A stretch of 64,000 nucleotides of DNA, taken from Cupriavidus campinensis (lineage in GTDB: Bacteria > Pseudomonadota > Gammaproteobacteria > Burkholderiales > Burkholderiaceae). Position numbers and translations under genes: made by a program. Location of the stretch: contig NZ_CAJPVH010000025.1 in NCBI RefSeq assembly GCF_905397395.1, positions 1 to 64,000 of the forward strand, read 5' to 3'. The notes beneath the pieces are model-generated. The model had not been told where the DNA came from, made no database searches, and was given only the letters and a program-made list of their open reading frames with translations. How positions within the stretch are numbered: position 1 is the stretch's first letter; each line of letters opens with the position of its first letter. Shown in pieces: positions 8,758-17,125 of this stretch.

Positions 8758-11097
8758 ATGCCCCGTATCTCGCATCGCCCTGACTGGCTGGCCTGGCTTT
8801 TCCTGTTGCTTGCTTGTGTGCTGCCGCTGGCTGCCCACGCCGCCGGCAGCCCGCTGGCTGCGCTCGCCCTGGGCACGCAGAAGCAGACCGCCCCGGCCTC
8901 GCCACCCGCTGCCGCGCCCGCCAGCGCGGCGCTCGCGCAGTCGCTGGACCAGGTCATCGCCACGTTGCAGAACGACACCGAGCGCCAGAATCTCCTGAAT
9001 CAACTACAGACGCTGCGGCGCGGCGTGGCGGATGGCGCCTCGGCCCCCGTTGCCGCGTCGGATGTCGCGGCTGCGTCCGCGCCCTCGCCCGGACTGCTTG
9101 GCGCTGTCGCCAAGGCTCTCGAGGAAATCGACAAGGCGCCGGGCAAAGACCATGGCGCGTGGCAATACTGGGGCTGGCGCATCCAGTTCGCCGGGCAGGA
9201 ATGGCGCGAGGCGCTGACCATCCAGGACACCCGCCCGGCGAGCGTGTCCGTGCGTGAGTTCGCCACCATCCTCGCCGGCTGGGCGCTGACCGGCTGGCTG
9301 CTCTGGGAGCTGTCGCGGCGCATCCACCGGAACCGCCTGCGGCCCGCGCAACCGGCCCACCTGCCCTCCGTGCCGTCATGGATAGACGTCGGCATCTATT
9401 TCCTGCGCCGGATCGGGCCGTGGGTCGTGGCATTCGCGATGACCGTACTGCTCGCGTACAAGGTCTACGGCCGTACGCCCGCCAGCATGGGCGGCGTGAT
9501 GGTGGCGTATGCGATCGTGGCCGGCGCGATTATGTCCGCCACGTGCCAGGTGATCTTCGCGCTGTTCCACTCCGCGCACCGCTCGAACGCCGTGCGAGAC
9601 CTGCTCAAGCACTCGCCGTGGCTGCTCTTCGTAACCGGTGCGCTGGCCGCGCTGGGCGAGGCCAGCACCGATCCCCGCGTGGTGACCGCGCTGGGCGTCA
9701 ATCTCGCCGCACTCGTCGGCACCTTCGCCAACATCCTCGCCGCCATCCTGATTGCCTTCTTCGCGGTGCGTTTCCGCCGTGCCGTCGGCCAGTTGATTGC
9801 GCTGCGGCCGCTGGCATTCCGGCAGGCCCACCCGGCCATCGTGGACCTGCTGCGCCTGGCCGGGCACGCCTGGTATCTGCCGATGCTGGCCGTGGTGCTG
9901 TCCTCCGTGGTCGGCACCATCATGGCTACCGGGCACGCCGACGAGTTCCTGCGCCGCGCCGTGCTCACCGTGGCACTGTTCGTGGCGGCGCTGCTGCTGA
10001 CCCTGGTGGCGGGCCGCTCGCCCAAGGCCACGGTGCGCGCCCCGCGCCTGCGGGACCGCCGGCGCTCGGCCTATATCCAGCGCTTTGCCCGCTTCGGCAT
10101 TGCGCTGGTGCGGGTCATCATCTGGATGGCGTTCGTCGAGCTGGTGGCGCGTGTCTGGAATTCGTCGATCATCCGCCTGGCGGATTCCACCACGCTGGGC
10201 CGGCATATCACCGAATCGATCCTCAGCGTGGTCGGGGTGGTGCTGCTGGCGTGGCTGGTCTGGCTGCTGATCGACACCGCCATCACCCAGACCCTCACAC
10301 CGGGCCACGGGCGCGGCCAGCAACCGAGCCTGCGCGCCAAGACCATCCTGCCGCTGGTGCGCAACGCGTCGTTCGTGGGGCTGCTGGTCATCGCCATGAT
10401 TGCGGTGCTGGCCAACCTGGGTGTCAACGTCACGCCGCTGCTGGCCGGCGCCGGCGTGGTCGGCCTGGCCATCGGCTTCGGCGCCCAGAGCCTGGTGCAG
10501 GATCTGATCACCGGCCTGTTCATCGTGATCGAGGATTCCATCGCCATCGGCGATTCGATCGAGTTGCCCGACCACGCCGGCGTGGTGGAAGGCATGACCA
10601 TCCGCACGGTGAAGCTGCGCGACGGCAAGGGCGCGCTGCACACGCTGCCGTACAGCCAGATCAAGGCGGTGAAAAACCTGTCGCGCGGCTATGCCTTCGC
10701 CGTGTTCAGCATTGCGGTGGGCTACGAGAGCGATATCGACCGCGCCACCGAGGTGATCCGGGCCACCGGCGCCGAGCTGGCCCGCGACCACCGCTACAGC
10801 CGCAACCTGCTCTCAGGGCTGGACATTCTCGGGCTCGACCGCTTCGACCCCAACGGCATCGTGGTGCTGGCGCAGTTCAAGACCAGGCCGCTGATGCAGG
10901 CCGAGATCACGCGGGGCTTCAACATGCGGCTGAAGCGCAATTTCGACGAAGCCGGCATCCGCATGGCCGCACCGCAGTTGACCGTGCGCGTGGATAACGG
11001 CGGGATCAGCCTGGATGGTGCCGGCGGCAAGACCGGCGCGGAGGCCGCCCCGCCAGGCGTCGAATTCGTCACGCGGGCCGCCGGGAAATCGGCTTGA
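8758..11097 (+). CDS. Large MscS-family mechanosensitive ion channel
   Basis: 779 aa. A signal peptide (to about residue 28, AAHA) is followed by a periplasmic domain with a Q/N-rich helix. About ten membrane segments come next, then the MscS core at about residues 555-700. The pore-lining helix reads AGAGVVGLAIGFGAQ, followed by LVQDLITGLFI and the beta-domain start (IEDSIAIGDSIEL). This architecture matches the long YbiO/YjeP/MscK-like members that gate on membrane tension during hypo-osmotic shock. No potassium-sensing or regulatory domain is recognisable. It stands alone, and the LuxR gene follows after a 321-bp gap. Confidence 0.9.
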   Translation: MPRISHRPDWLAWLFLLLACVLPLAAHAAGSPLAALALGTQKQTAPASPPAAAPASAALAQSLDQVIATLQNDTERQNLLNQLQTLRRGVADGASAPVAASDVAAASAPSPGLLGAVAKALEEIDKAPGKDHGAWQYWGWRIQFAGQEWREALTIQDTRPASVSVREFATILAGWALTGWLLWELSRRIHRNRLRPAQPAHLPSVPSWIDVGIYFLRRIGPWVVAFAMTVLLAYKVYGRTPASMGGVMVAYAIVAGAIMSATCQVIFALFHSAHRSNAVRDLLKHSPWLLFVTGALAALGEASTDPRVVTALGVNLAALVGTFANILAAILIAFFAVRFRRAVGQLIALRPLAFRQAHPAIVDLLRLAGHAWYLPMLAVVLSSVVGTIMATGHADEFLRRAVLTVALFVAALLLTLVAGRSPKATVRAPRLRDRRRSAYIQRFARFGIALVRVIIWMAFVELVARVWNSSIIRLADSTTLGRHITESILSVVGVVLLAWLVWLLIDTAITQTLTPGHGRGQQPSLRAKTILPLVRNASFVGLLVIAMIAVLANLGVNVTPLLAGAGVVGLAIGFGAQSLVQDLITGLFIVIEDSIAIGDSIELPDHAGVVEGMTIRTVKLRDGKGALHTLPYSQIKAVKNLSRGYAFAVFSIAVGYESDIDRATEVIRATGAELARDHRYSRNLLSGLDILGLDRFDPNGIVVLAQFKTRPLMQAEITRGFNMRLKRNFDEAGIRMAAPQLTVRVDNGGISLDGAGGKTGAEAAPPGVEFVTRAAGKSA

Positions 11098-11418
11098 TGG
11101 CGGGCGGTTGTGCTGCATGGTCCCCAGATGTCACAAAGTTGTCGCATTTGTGCAATGCGGAGCCGGAACATTCGCCAGGAATGCTTTAAATATCGAGGAA
11201 CGCGCATTACTATCACGCGAGCCCGCGCCACATCGGCCGGGACCGCGCCCGTGCCCGGCTCCCTCCCAAGGCGGGATGGCCCGATGCAAGGCTTGTGCGG
11301 GATCATCGTCGTGACGGCCGGCCAACCTCCGGCCGGCAGTATCCAAACATAAAACAGGGGACCACGCCTCGCCGCAGTGGTCCTGAGGAAAAGGCGTTTG
11401 CCACCGGGGGAAATGAGA
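11098..11418. other. Gap between mscS-like and luxR-like genes
   Basis: No gene is seen. The gap holds a GC-rich hairpin (GCCGGCC 11317-11323 with GGCCGGC 11331-11337, 7-nt loop) without a T-run, and an AT-rich patch at 11183-11194 (GCTTTAAATATC) that may be part of the luxR-like promoter. I could not assign -35/-10 boxes with confidence. Confidence 0.5.
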
Positions 11419-12603
11419 ATGGGCGAACACCCGTCTGCCGACGATGTCTTCCATCGTCTGGTCGATAGCATCTATGAATCCGCCATGGACGTGGCGGCCA
11501 TGCCAGAGGCGCTCGACCTCTTTTCCCGTTACACCTGCACCGGCAGCCCGCGCTACCTGATCTGGGACAAGCTCGCAGGCCATGCACGCCTGGGCGTGAC
11601 GCCGAACGGCTGCTACACCAGCCTCGGCACCATGCCGGACAGCATGCGCGCCCTGCCCGGACACTTCGCCACCGCAGACGCCGTGCCGGCGTCGGTCGCC
11701 ATGGCGTCCGGCCCCGACACCCAACTGCTGACAAGACCCGTGGCAGCCGGCGGCGGCCTCTATGACTGCATGGGCCTCGCCCGGGGCGTGCGGCTATTCG
11801 ACACCTCCGAAGTCTGCGTGCTGATGAGCGCCACCCCCGGTGGCGGCGACGACTTCATGCCCGCCGATCATCGCGAGCGCCGCCTGGCGCAGGTGATGCC
11901 GCACTGGGCCCGCGCCGCCCGCATGCAGCACCGCAACTTCGAACTGAGCGGCCTGGCTTCGCTGGGGCTGGCCGGCCTCGATACCCTCGACTTCGGCGTG
12001 ATGGTGCTCCAGGCCGACATGCGCGTGCGCTACGCCAACAGCTGGGCCGAATCGCTGGTACAGGCCGACGCCAACCTCGCGCTCGACAACGGCGTGCTGC
12101 GCGCACGGCCGGAAACCTTGCAGGGCGTGCTGCGCGACCTGCTCCAGGCCGCCGTGCATGGCGGCCGCAACGGCGGCGCCGCCGCTGGGTCCTGGATGCA
12201 TATCACCTCGGGCGGCCAGCCGGTACCGATCATCGTCATGCCGCTGGTTTCGCGCCAGCCGGTCGAAGGCCCGTGGCAACTGCCGGCGGCCATGATGCTG
12301 CTGGGGAACTCCGAGTCCCGCTCCGTGCTGGACGCCGCCGTGCTGACCTCGCTGTTCGGCCTGTCGAAGAAGGAAAGCATCATCGCGATCCGCCTCGCCG
12401 CCGGCGAAACGCTGAACGAAATTGCCGAGCGCGAGTTCCTCTCGCCCCATACCGTGCGCGTGCATATCCGCGACACGCTGCGCAAGACCGGCACGCACCG
12501 GCAGTCAGAACTGGTGCGGCTGCTGCACCTGCTGCCAGGGGTGGACCTGGAGCGGGCCGGGGCGTCGTCGACGGCCCGGCCGCGGGCGGCGCGGTTGCGA
12601 TAA
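11419..12603 (+). CDS. LuxR-type transcriptional regulator with a large N-terminal sensor region
   Basis: 394 aa. The start at 11419 is chosen because GGGGGA lies 7 bases upstream; alternatives at 11413 and 11377 are in frame. The C-terminal 65 residues (about 310-375) are a LuxR/GerE HTH: LFGLSKKESIIAIRLAAG, then LNEIAEREFLSPHTVRVHI. The 300-residue N-terminal part has no response-regulator receiver Asp pattern and no autoinducer-domain signature that I can recognise. It may be a PAS-like sensor (VMVLQADMRVRYANSWAE resembles a PAS core). The target is unknown. It faces the small repeat-protein gene at 12653. Confidence 0.82.
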   Translation: MGEHPSADDVFHRLVDSIYESAMDVAAMPEALDLFSRYTCTGSPRYLIWDKLAGHARLGVTPNGCYTSLGTMPDSMRALPGHFATADAVPASVAMASGPDTQLLTRPVAAGGGLYDCMGLARGVRLFDTSEVCVLMSATPGGGDDFMPADHRERRLAQVMPHWARAARMQHRNFELSGLASLGLAGLDTLDFGVMVLQADMRVRYANSWAESLVQADANLALDNGVLRARPETLQGVLRDLLQAAVHGGRNGGAAAGSWMHITSGGQPVPIIVMPLVSRQPVEGPWQLPAAMMLLGNSESRSVLDAAVLTSLFGLSKKESIIAIRLAAGETLNEIAEREFLSPHTVRVHIRDTLRKTGTHRQSELVRLLHLLPGVDLERAGASSTARPRAARLR

Positions 12604-12652
12604 CACCATCGCACTTCAGCCCCCTACGCAATCTCAGCTTCCAGCCGCGGCG

Positions 12653-12928
12653 TCAGGCGTAGGCGCCGTCGGTGAACGGACTGCGCTGGTCTTGCACCGA
12701 GCGGGCGCCGTCGAGATACGGGTCCGCCGAGCGCGCGCCTTCAGAGTAGGGGTCGCGGGCTTGCGTCGTCGAGCGGGCACCCTCGCTGAAGACATCCCGC
12801 GCGCTCTGCACGGCGCGGGCGCCATCGCTGTACGGGTCGCGGGCACCGAGGACGGAAGCTTGTGCGCCGACAGCGGCGGCAGCGAGGGCAACGGCGAGGA
12901 CCAGGCGGGAGGTGAGGGTCTTGGACAT
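12653..12928 (-). CDS. Small exported DGAR-repeat protein (paralogue 2)
   Basis: 91 aa from the ATG at 12928, with AAGGAAAC upstream. Starts MSKTLTSR and has a signal peptide cut after AAVGAQA. The mature protein is five copies of a roughly 11-15 residue unit: RDPYSDGARAVQ, RDVFSEGARSTTQ, RDPYSEGARS, ADPYLDGARSVQ and RSPFTDGAYA. The invariant core is D/S-x-Y/F-x-D/E-G-A. It is related to the protein at 8241-8459. The acidic core could bind metal or peptidoglycan, but that is speculation. No known function is recognised. Confidence 0.75.
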   Translation of the reverse strand: MSKTLTSRLVLAVALAAAAVGAQASVLGARDPYSDGARAVQSARDVFSEGARSTTQARDPYSEGARSADPYLDGARSVQDQRSPFTDGAYA

Positions 12929-13174
12929 GATCAGTTTCCTTGATGGATGCGTGAGCGGTTTGCGGTTGTCAGTGATGCCAAGGCAGCGATTCGCTGTGTC
13001 GTTGTCGCGTTGCGCTGCCATGGATGCTATTTAAATCCGCCCACGTATCGCGCTCGTGGCGTATTTACCCCCTTAGTGTCACGGCGCGTATCGCGCACAC
13101 GGCCTGATACAAAGGCGTACAAGAGAAGAACTGGCGAGCAGCAACGTGCCGGATCGCCAGCTCCCCCCATAGGC

Positions 13175-13795
13175 CTACACCGTCAGACGCACCGCGACAG
13201 CCACCTCCAGCATGTGCAGCCGGTCCTGGCCCCAGAACAGCTCCCCATCGAAGACATAAGACGGCGATCCGAACACCCCGGCGGCCACGGCTTCGTCGGT
13301 ATTGCGCCGGTATATCTCCCGGGTTTCCGCCGAGCGCGCCCGCGCGAGCGTCGCGTCCACATCGAACCCCTGCGACGCGAGGATCTCGCGTAGCGTGGTT
13401 TCCGAGGAGATATCGCGCTCCTCGCACCATTGCGCGCGGAGAATGGCCTTGTACAGCTCCAGCACCGGCAGCCCCAGCGCATCCACTGCGATGACGAGGC
13501 CGGATGCCAGGTCCGCGTTCGGGCACATGTACCTGGGCATCGGATTGACGTGGATATCCAGCTTGCGGCACCAGCGCACCAGCTCCGTGATGCGATATTG
13601 CTGCCGCTCCGGCGAGCGTTGGCCAAGCAGCACGCCCCCGGTTCGCGCATACACCTCAGGCAGGTTCACGGGCTTATGCCGGATCTCGACGCCCTGGCGC
13701 CGCGCCAGCGCATCGAGCCGGTCTGCGCCCAGATACGCCCAGTCCGAATTCATCCAGAAGTAATAGTCGATGACAGGTCGGTTCGCGCGGCTCAT
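13175..13795 (-). CDS. DsbA family / 2-hydroxychromene-2-carboxylate isomerase-like protein
   Basis: 206 aa. The thioredoxin-fold start is DYYFWMNSDWAYLG, where the family's CXXC is replaced by N-S-D-W as in HCCA isomerases (kappa-class GST relatives). The conserved C-terminal GVFGSPSYVFDGELFWGQDRL is present. HCCA isomerase works with glutathione in naphthalene catabolism, and many homologues have other unknown roles. Its ATG overlaps the stop of the MFS gene by 4 bp (ATGA at 13792-13795), so the two are translationally coupled. It belongs to the LysR-aldolase-MFS operon. Confidence 0.8.
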   Translation of the reverse strand: MSRANRPVIDYYFWMNSDWAYLGADRLDALARRQGVEIRHKPVNLPEVYARTGGVLLGQRSPERQQYRITELVRWCRKLDIHVNPMPRYMCPNADLASGLVIAVDALGLPVLELYKAILRAQWCEERDISSETTLREILASQGFDVDATLARARSAETREIYRRNTDEAVAAGVFGSPSYVFDGELFWGQDRLHMLEVAVAVRLTV

Positions 13796-15117
13796 ACGTG
13801 CCGGCTCCCGTTGACCGCCGCCACGGGTAACCCGCCGAGCGCCGTTTCCCGCATGCAGGCGGCACTCAGGAACGCGATGACGCTCAGCGCACCCAGATAC
13901 CAGACGATATAGGTAGGGCTGCCGCCGCCGTACTTCAGCAGCGATGTGGCGACGATAGGCGCCAGGCCGCCCCCGATGGCACCCGACACCTGCACGGCGA
14001 TCGAGATGCCGCTGTAGCGCACCTCCGCCGGGAACTGGGCGGCAAAGAGGCTGCCTTCCGGTGCGTAGAGGCAGGCGTAGACCAGCCCGATGGCAATGGC
14101 GAGCGCGATGGTGATATTGCGTGGATCCAGCGACTGCAGCAGGTCGAAGAACTGCGACGAGAACAGCAGGATGCCAACCGTACCGGCCATGAACACCCAT
14201 TTGAAGCCAATGCGATCGGCCAGCATGCCGCAGAGGGGCATGGTGAAGAGCGCGATGGCAGCGCCCCAGACCGTGGCGTCGAGCATCACCGTCTTGGGAA
14301 TGCCGAGCGTGCCGGTGGCATAAGCCAGCGCGAACGTGACCACCGTGTAGAACCACGTCACCTCGGCCAGCCGGCCACCCACCACGGTCAGCACCTGGCG
14401 CGGATACTGGCGCAGCACGACCATTGCCGGCATTTCCACTTTGTCGCCCTGCTTCTTCATCTGCTCGAAGTCCGGCGACTCGGCCACCTTGGCGCGAATG
14501 AACCAGCCTACCGCCAGCAGGACGACGCTCGCCAGGAACGGCACGCGCCAGCCCCACGTCAGCATGTCCTGCTCCGGCAGCGTCGCCACCATCCCCATCG
14601 CCAGCGACGACAGCACCAGCCCCGGCGCGACCCCGGCCTGCGGCAGGCTGCCAAAGAAGCCCTTCTTGCCTTCGGGCGCATGCTCCACGGCCATCAGCAC
14701 CGCGCCGCCCCACTCGCCGCCGACCGCAATCCCTTGTAGCAACCGCAGCAGCACCAGCGCCACGGCAGCCCAGTAGCCGATGCTGTCGTACGACGGAATC
14801 AGGCCGATCAGGATCGTGGGAATACCCATCATGAACAGCGTGATCAGCAGCATCGACTTGCGGCCCATCCGATCGCCAAAATGGCCGAAGACGATGCCGC
14901 CGAGCGGCCGGGCGAAGAACCCCACCGAGTAGGTGGCGAAGGCCGCCAGCGTCCCCGTCAGGGGATCGAATGACGGAAAGAAGATCTTGTTGAAGATCAG
15001 TGCGGCAGCCGTGCCGTACAGGAAGAAGTCATACCATTCGATCGTCGTGCCCATCATGCTCGCCAGGCCCGCGGTGATATACGCGCGCCGTGAGCGCGCG
15101 CCAGGAATCTTGTTCAT
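13792..15117 (-). CDS. MFS transporter, metabolite:H+ symporter (MHS) family
   Basis: 441 aa from the ATG at 15117, which has AAGGAGCG upstream; a longer in-frame extension is discarded. MHS features are the N-terminal MGTTIEWYDFFLYGTAAAL segment, FARPLGGIVFGHFGDRMGRK between helices 2 and 3, and about twelve membrane segments. The family imports carboxylates or aromatic acids (citrate, alpha-ketoglutarate, shikimate) with protons. The neighbouring aldolase-like and isomerase-like genes suggest a sugar-acid or aromatic-acid substrate. It lies between them in one operon. Confidence 0.9.
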   Translation of the reverse strand: MNKIPGARSRRAYITAGLASMMGTTIEWYDFFLYGTAAALIFNKIFFPSFDPLTGTLAAFATYSVGFFARPLGGIVFGHFGDRMGRKSMLLITLFMMGIPTILIGLIPSYDSIGYWAAVALVLLRLLQGIAVGGEWGGAVLMAVEHAPEGKKGFFGSLPQAGVAPGLVLSSLAMGMVATLPEQDMLTWGWRVPFLASVVLLAVGWFIRAKVAESPDFEQMKKQGDKVEMPAMVVLRQYPRQVLTVVGGRLAEVTWFYTVVTFALAYATGTLGIPKTVMLDATVWGAAIALFTMPLCGMLADRIGFKWVFMAGTVGILLFSSQFFDLLQSLDPRNITIALAIAIGLVYACLYAPEGSLFAAQFPAEVRYSGISIAVQVSGAIGGGLAPIVATSLLKYGGGSPTYIVWYLGALSVIAFLSAACMRETALGGLPVAAVNGSRHV

Positions 15118-15171
15118 CGTAACGCTCCTTGGATTCGGGTAAGCCGTCGGCCATGCGCCGGCGGCAGGCAC

Positions 15172-15951
15172 TCAGGCGGGCGGCAGCGGCGCGATGCCGT
15201 GCGTCTGGCGCGCCCAGTACGAGAACGTGGCGTTGACGATGGAAGGTTTGAGCAGGTAGTCGTGGGCCTCGCGGGCGAGTGCATCGTCCACGGGCGTCAG
15301 CGGGCCGAAAGCCTGCGCGCGAATCTGCATGCGCGCGGCGCGTTCGAGGTAGACCGACAGATAGGTGGCCTCCTCGCAGGTCTGGCCGGCGGTGAGGTAG
15401 CCGTGGTGCGCCAGGATGATCGACCGTTTGTTGCCCAGCGCGGCGGAGATGATCACGCCCTCCTGGTCCGCGATCGGCACGCCAGGCCACTCGCCCAGGA
15501 ATGCACAATCGTCGTGCAGCGGCGTCATGTCCATCTGGGCGATGACCAGCGGCTGGCGCGCTGCGGCCAGTGCCGAGGCCCAGGGCGAGTGCGTATGGAT
15601 GATCGAGTTGACGTCCGGGCGCGCGTCGTACACCCACAGATGGAAACGCGTGGCGGGGTTCGGCATGCCGTCACCCGTCAGCGTGTTGAGGTCTCGGTCC
15701 ACCTCGATGAAGTCGTCCGGCGTCGCCTCGTCGAAGCCGAGGCCGAAGCGTAGCGTCCAGTAGGCGCCGGGGCGCTCCGACCGCACACTGATCTGGCCGG
15801 CCAGTCCCGCTTCCTGCTCGGTCATCGCCAGGATGCGGCAGGCGTAGGCCATGGTCTCCTGCATGGTGCGCGGCCTGTTGCGCAGGTGCCTGGCCATCTC
15901 GTTAGTGGCGCGCGTGTCGAAGTACGACTTGTCTCTGAGGGGGGCGTTCAT
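15172..15951 (-). CDS. Class II aldolase/adducin family protein
   Basis: 259 aa from the ATG at 15951, preceded by GGAGAAGAG. Class II aldolase fold: GLAGQISVR near the N-terminus, THSPWASALAAARQPL with one of the zinc-binding His positions, and ILAHHGYLTAG with the other conserved His pair. The family includes L-fuculose-phosphate and ribulose-phosphate 4-epimerase/aldolases as well as decarboxylases. Without a sugar kinase nearby I cannot name the substrate. First structural gene after the LysR gene and ahead of the MHS transporter, with a palindrome in its leader. Confidence 0.85.
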   Translation of the reverse strand: MNAPLRDKSYFDTRATNEMARHLRNRPRTMQETMAYACRILAMTEQEAGLAGQISVRSERPGAYWTLRFGLGFDEATPDDFIEVDRDLNTLTGDGMPNPATRFHLWVYDARPDVNSIIHTHSPWASALAAARQPLVIAQMDMTPLHDDCAFLGEWPGVPIADQEGVIISAALGNKRSIILAHHGYLTAGQTCEEATYLSVYLERAARMQIRAQAFGPLTPVDDALAREAHDYLLKPSIVNATFSYWARQTHGIAPLPPA

Positions 15952-16031
15952 GTCTTCTCTTCTCCGTGGAATGCCGGCCGGCAACCAGTGCGGCGGCATG
16001 AAGGGAAGTATGAAAACGAGGCGCCTGCCGT

Positions 16032-16053
16032 GCTATGCAGCCACGCGCATAGC
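16032..16053. promoter_or_regulatory. Inverted repeat, candidate LysR operator upstream of the aldolase gene
   Basis: GCTATGC (16032-16038) and GCATAGC (16047-16053) form perfect 7-bp arms around an 8-bp centre. It lies 81-102 bp before the aldolase ATG and just after the lysR gene, which fits a binding site for that LysR protein. Confidence 0.4.
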
Positions 16054-16068
16054 TGCTATCTCACTGCG

Positions 16069-16968
16069 TCACGGCTTGAGGGTGCGGGCCACCTGCAAGG
16101 CCGAGGCGAGCAGGGTGTCGGCCAGCGGCAGCGCGTGGCGGGCGGCGTGAGTGACGGCCACCATGCGGCGACGCAGCAGCGGGCTGCGGATCTTCAGCTT
16201 GTGCAAGCCGTACTCGTGAAGCAGCTTGTCGGGTAGCCGGCACGGCAGTATGCAATCCCCCACGCCAGCGGAGACCAGCTTCAGGATGGCATCGACGGTC
16301 TCGGCTTCGGCCACATACGTGGGCTGCAACCCGGCGCTCTCCACCATCCGCCGCAGCGCGTAACCGTGCGGAAAGCCGACCAGCCGCAGCGGCTGGCCGC
16401 GCAAATCAAGCCCGTCGCCGGGGATGGACTGCGGCGCATCGGGCCGCTGCAGCGTGACCAGGCACATCTCATCCTCAAACAACGGATGTGTGGTCAGGGT
16501 TGCCGTATCGACCGCGGTGTCGTAGACCACGCCAAGATCAGCCTTGCCGCTCTCCACCAGCGCCACCACATCGGCAGAGCTACGTCCCATCAGCGAGAGA
16601 TTGACATTGGGATGGGCGCTGACAAAGCTGGCCACCACATCGGCGATGAAGTAATAGCTGACGGTATGAACGACTGCCAGCCGGACGGTGCCCTGCGTGG
16701 TGCCGTGCGCATCGCGGATCGCATCCACAGCCTGGTCGATCGCGCGATAAGGCCCCTCAAGGGCCTCCTGCAGCTTCTGCCCGGCCTCGGTCAAGGCCAC
16801 GCCGCGGCCCGTTCGCACGAACAACGGCTTGCCGAGCTGCGCCTCCAGCGTCGCCAGTTGCCGGCTGACACCCGACTGGGTCTGATCGAGATCCTCCGCC
16901 GCCTTGGACAGCGACTTGAGTTCGGCAATACGAAGAAAAATGCGGAGAAGACGGTCAGGCGTATCCAT
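16069..16968 (-). CDS. LysR family transcriptional regulator
   Basis: 299 aa, normal LTTR length. The N-terminal winged HTH is clear: LRIFLRIAELKSLSKAAEDL, then LDQTQSGVSRQLATLEAQLG, then VRTGRGVALTEAG. A periplasmic-binding-protein-like effector domain follows (VRLAVVHTVSYY onwards). It precedes the aldolase-MFS-DsbA-like operon on the same strand, an arrangement less usual than the divergent one. It probably controls that operon through the palindrome at 16032-16053. The effector is unknown. Confidence 0.9.
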   Translation of the reverse strand: MDTPDRLLRIFLRIAELKSLSKAAEDLDQTQSGVSRQLATLEAQLGKPLFVRTGRGVALTEAGQKLQEALEGPYRAIDQAVDAIRDAHGTTQGTVRLAVVHTVSYYFIADVVASFVSAHPNVNLSLMGRSSADVVALVESGKADLGVVYDTAVDTATLTTHPLFEDEMCLVTLQRPDAPQSIPGDGLDLRGQPLRLVGFPHGYALRRMVESAGLQPTYVAEAETVDAILKLVSAGVGDCILPCRLPDKLLHEYGLHKLKIRSPLLRRRMVAVTHAARHALPLADTLLASALQVARTLKP

Positions 16969-17023
16969 GGGAGCGGCTGGCTTCCATGGATGGGCCAGTT
17001 AAGTCATTTGTCGACACGGTACA

Positions 17024-17091
17024 GCAGCCGCGTGCGGCTGCAATGCGCAGATACCCGGCCCAGCCATGGGGCATGGCCGAGTCCGGGTATC
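17024..17091 (-). terminator. Two adjacent hairpins downstream of spoVR
   Basis: GCAGCCGC-GT-GCGGCTGC (17024-17041) is a perfect 8-bp stem with a 2-nt loop. Next to it GATACCCGG (17050-17058) pairs with CCGGGTATC (17083-17091) and encloses GCCATG/CATGGC. No T-run follows, so termination may need Rho or the hairpins may protect the 3' end. They separate the prkA operon from the next gene. Confidence 0.45.
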
Positions 17092-17125
17092 AGTGCAGCA
17101 ACGTTCGTGCCAGTAAAGCGCTCCG

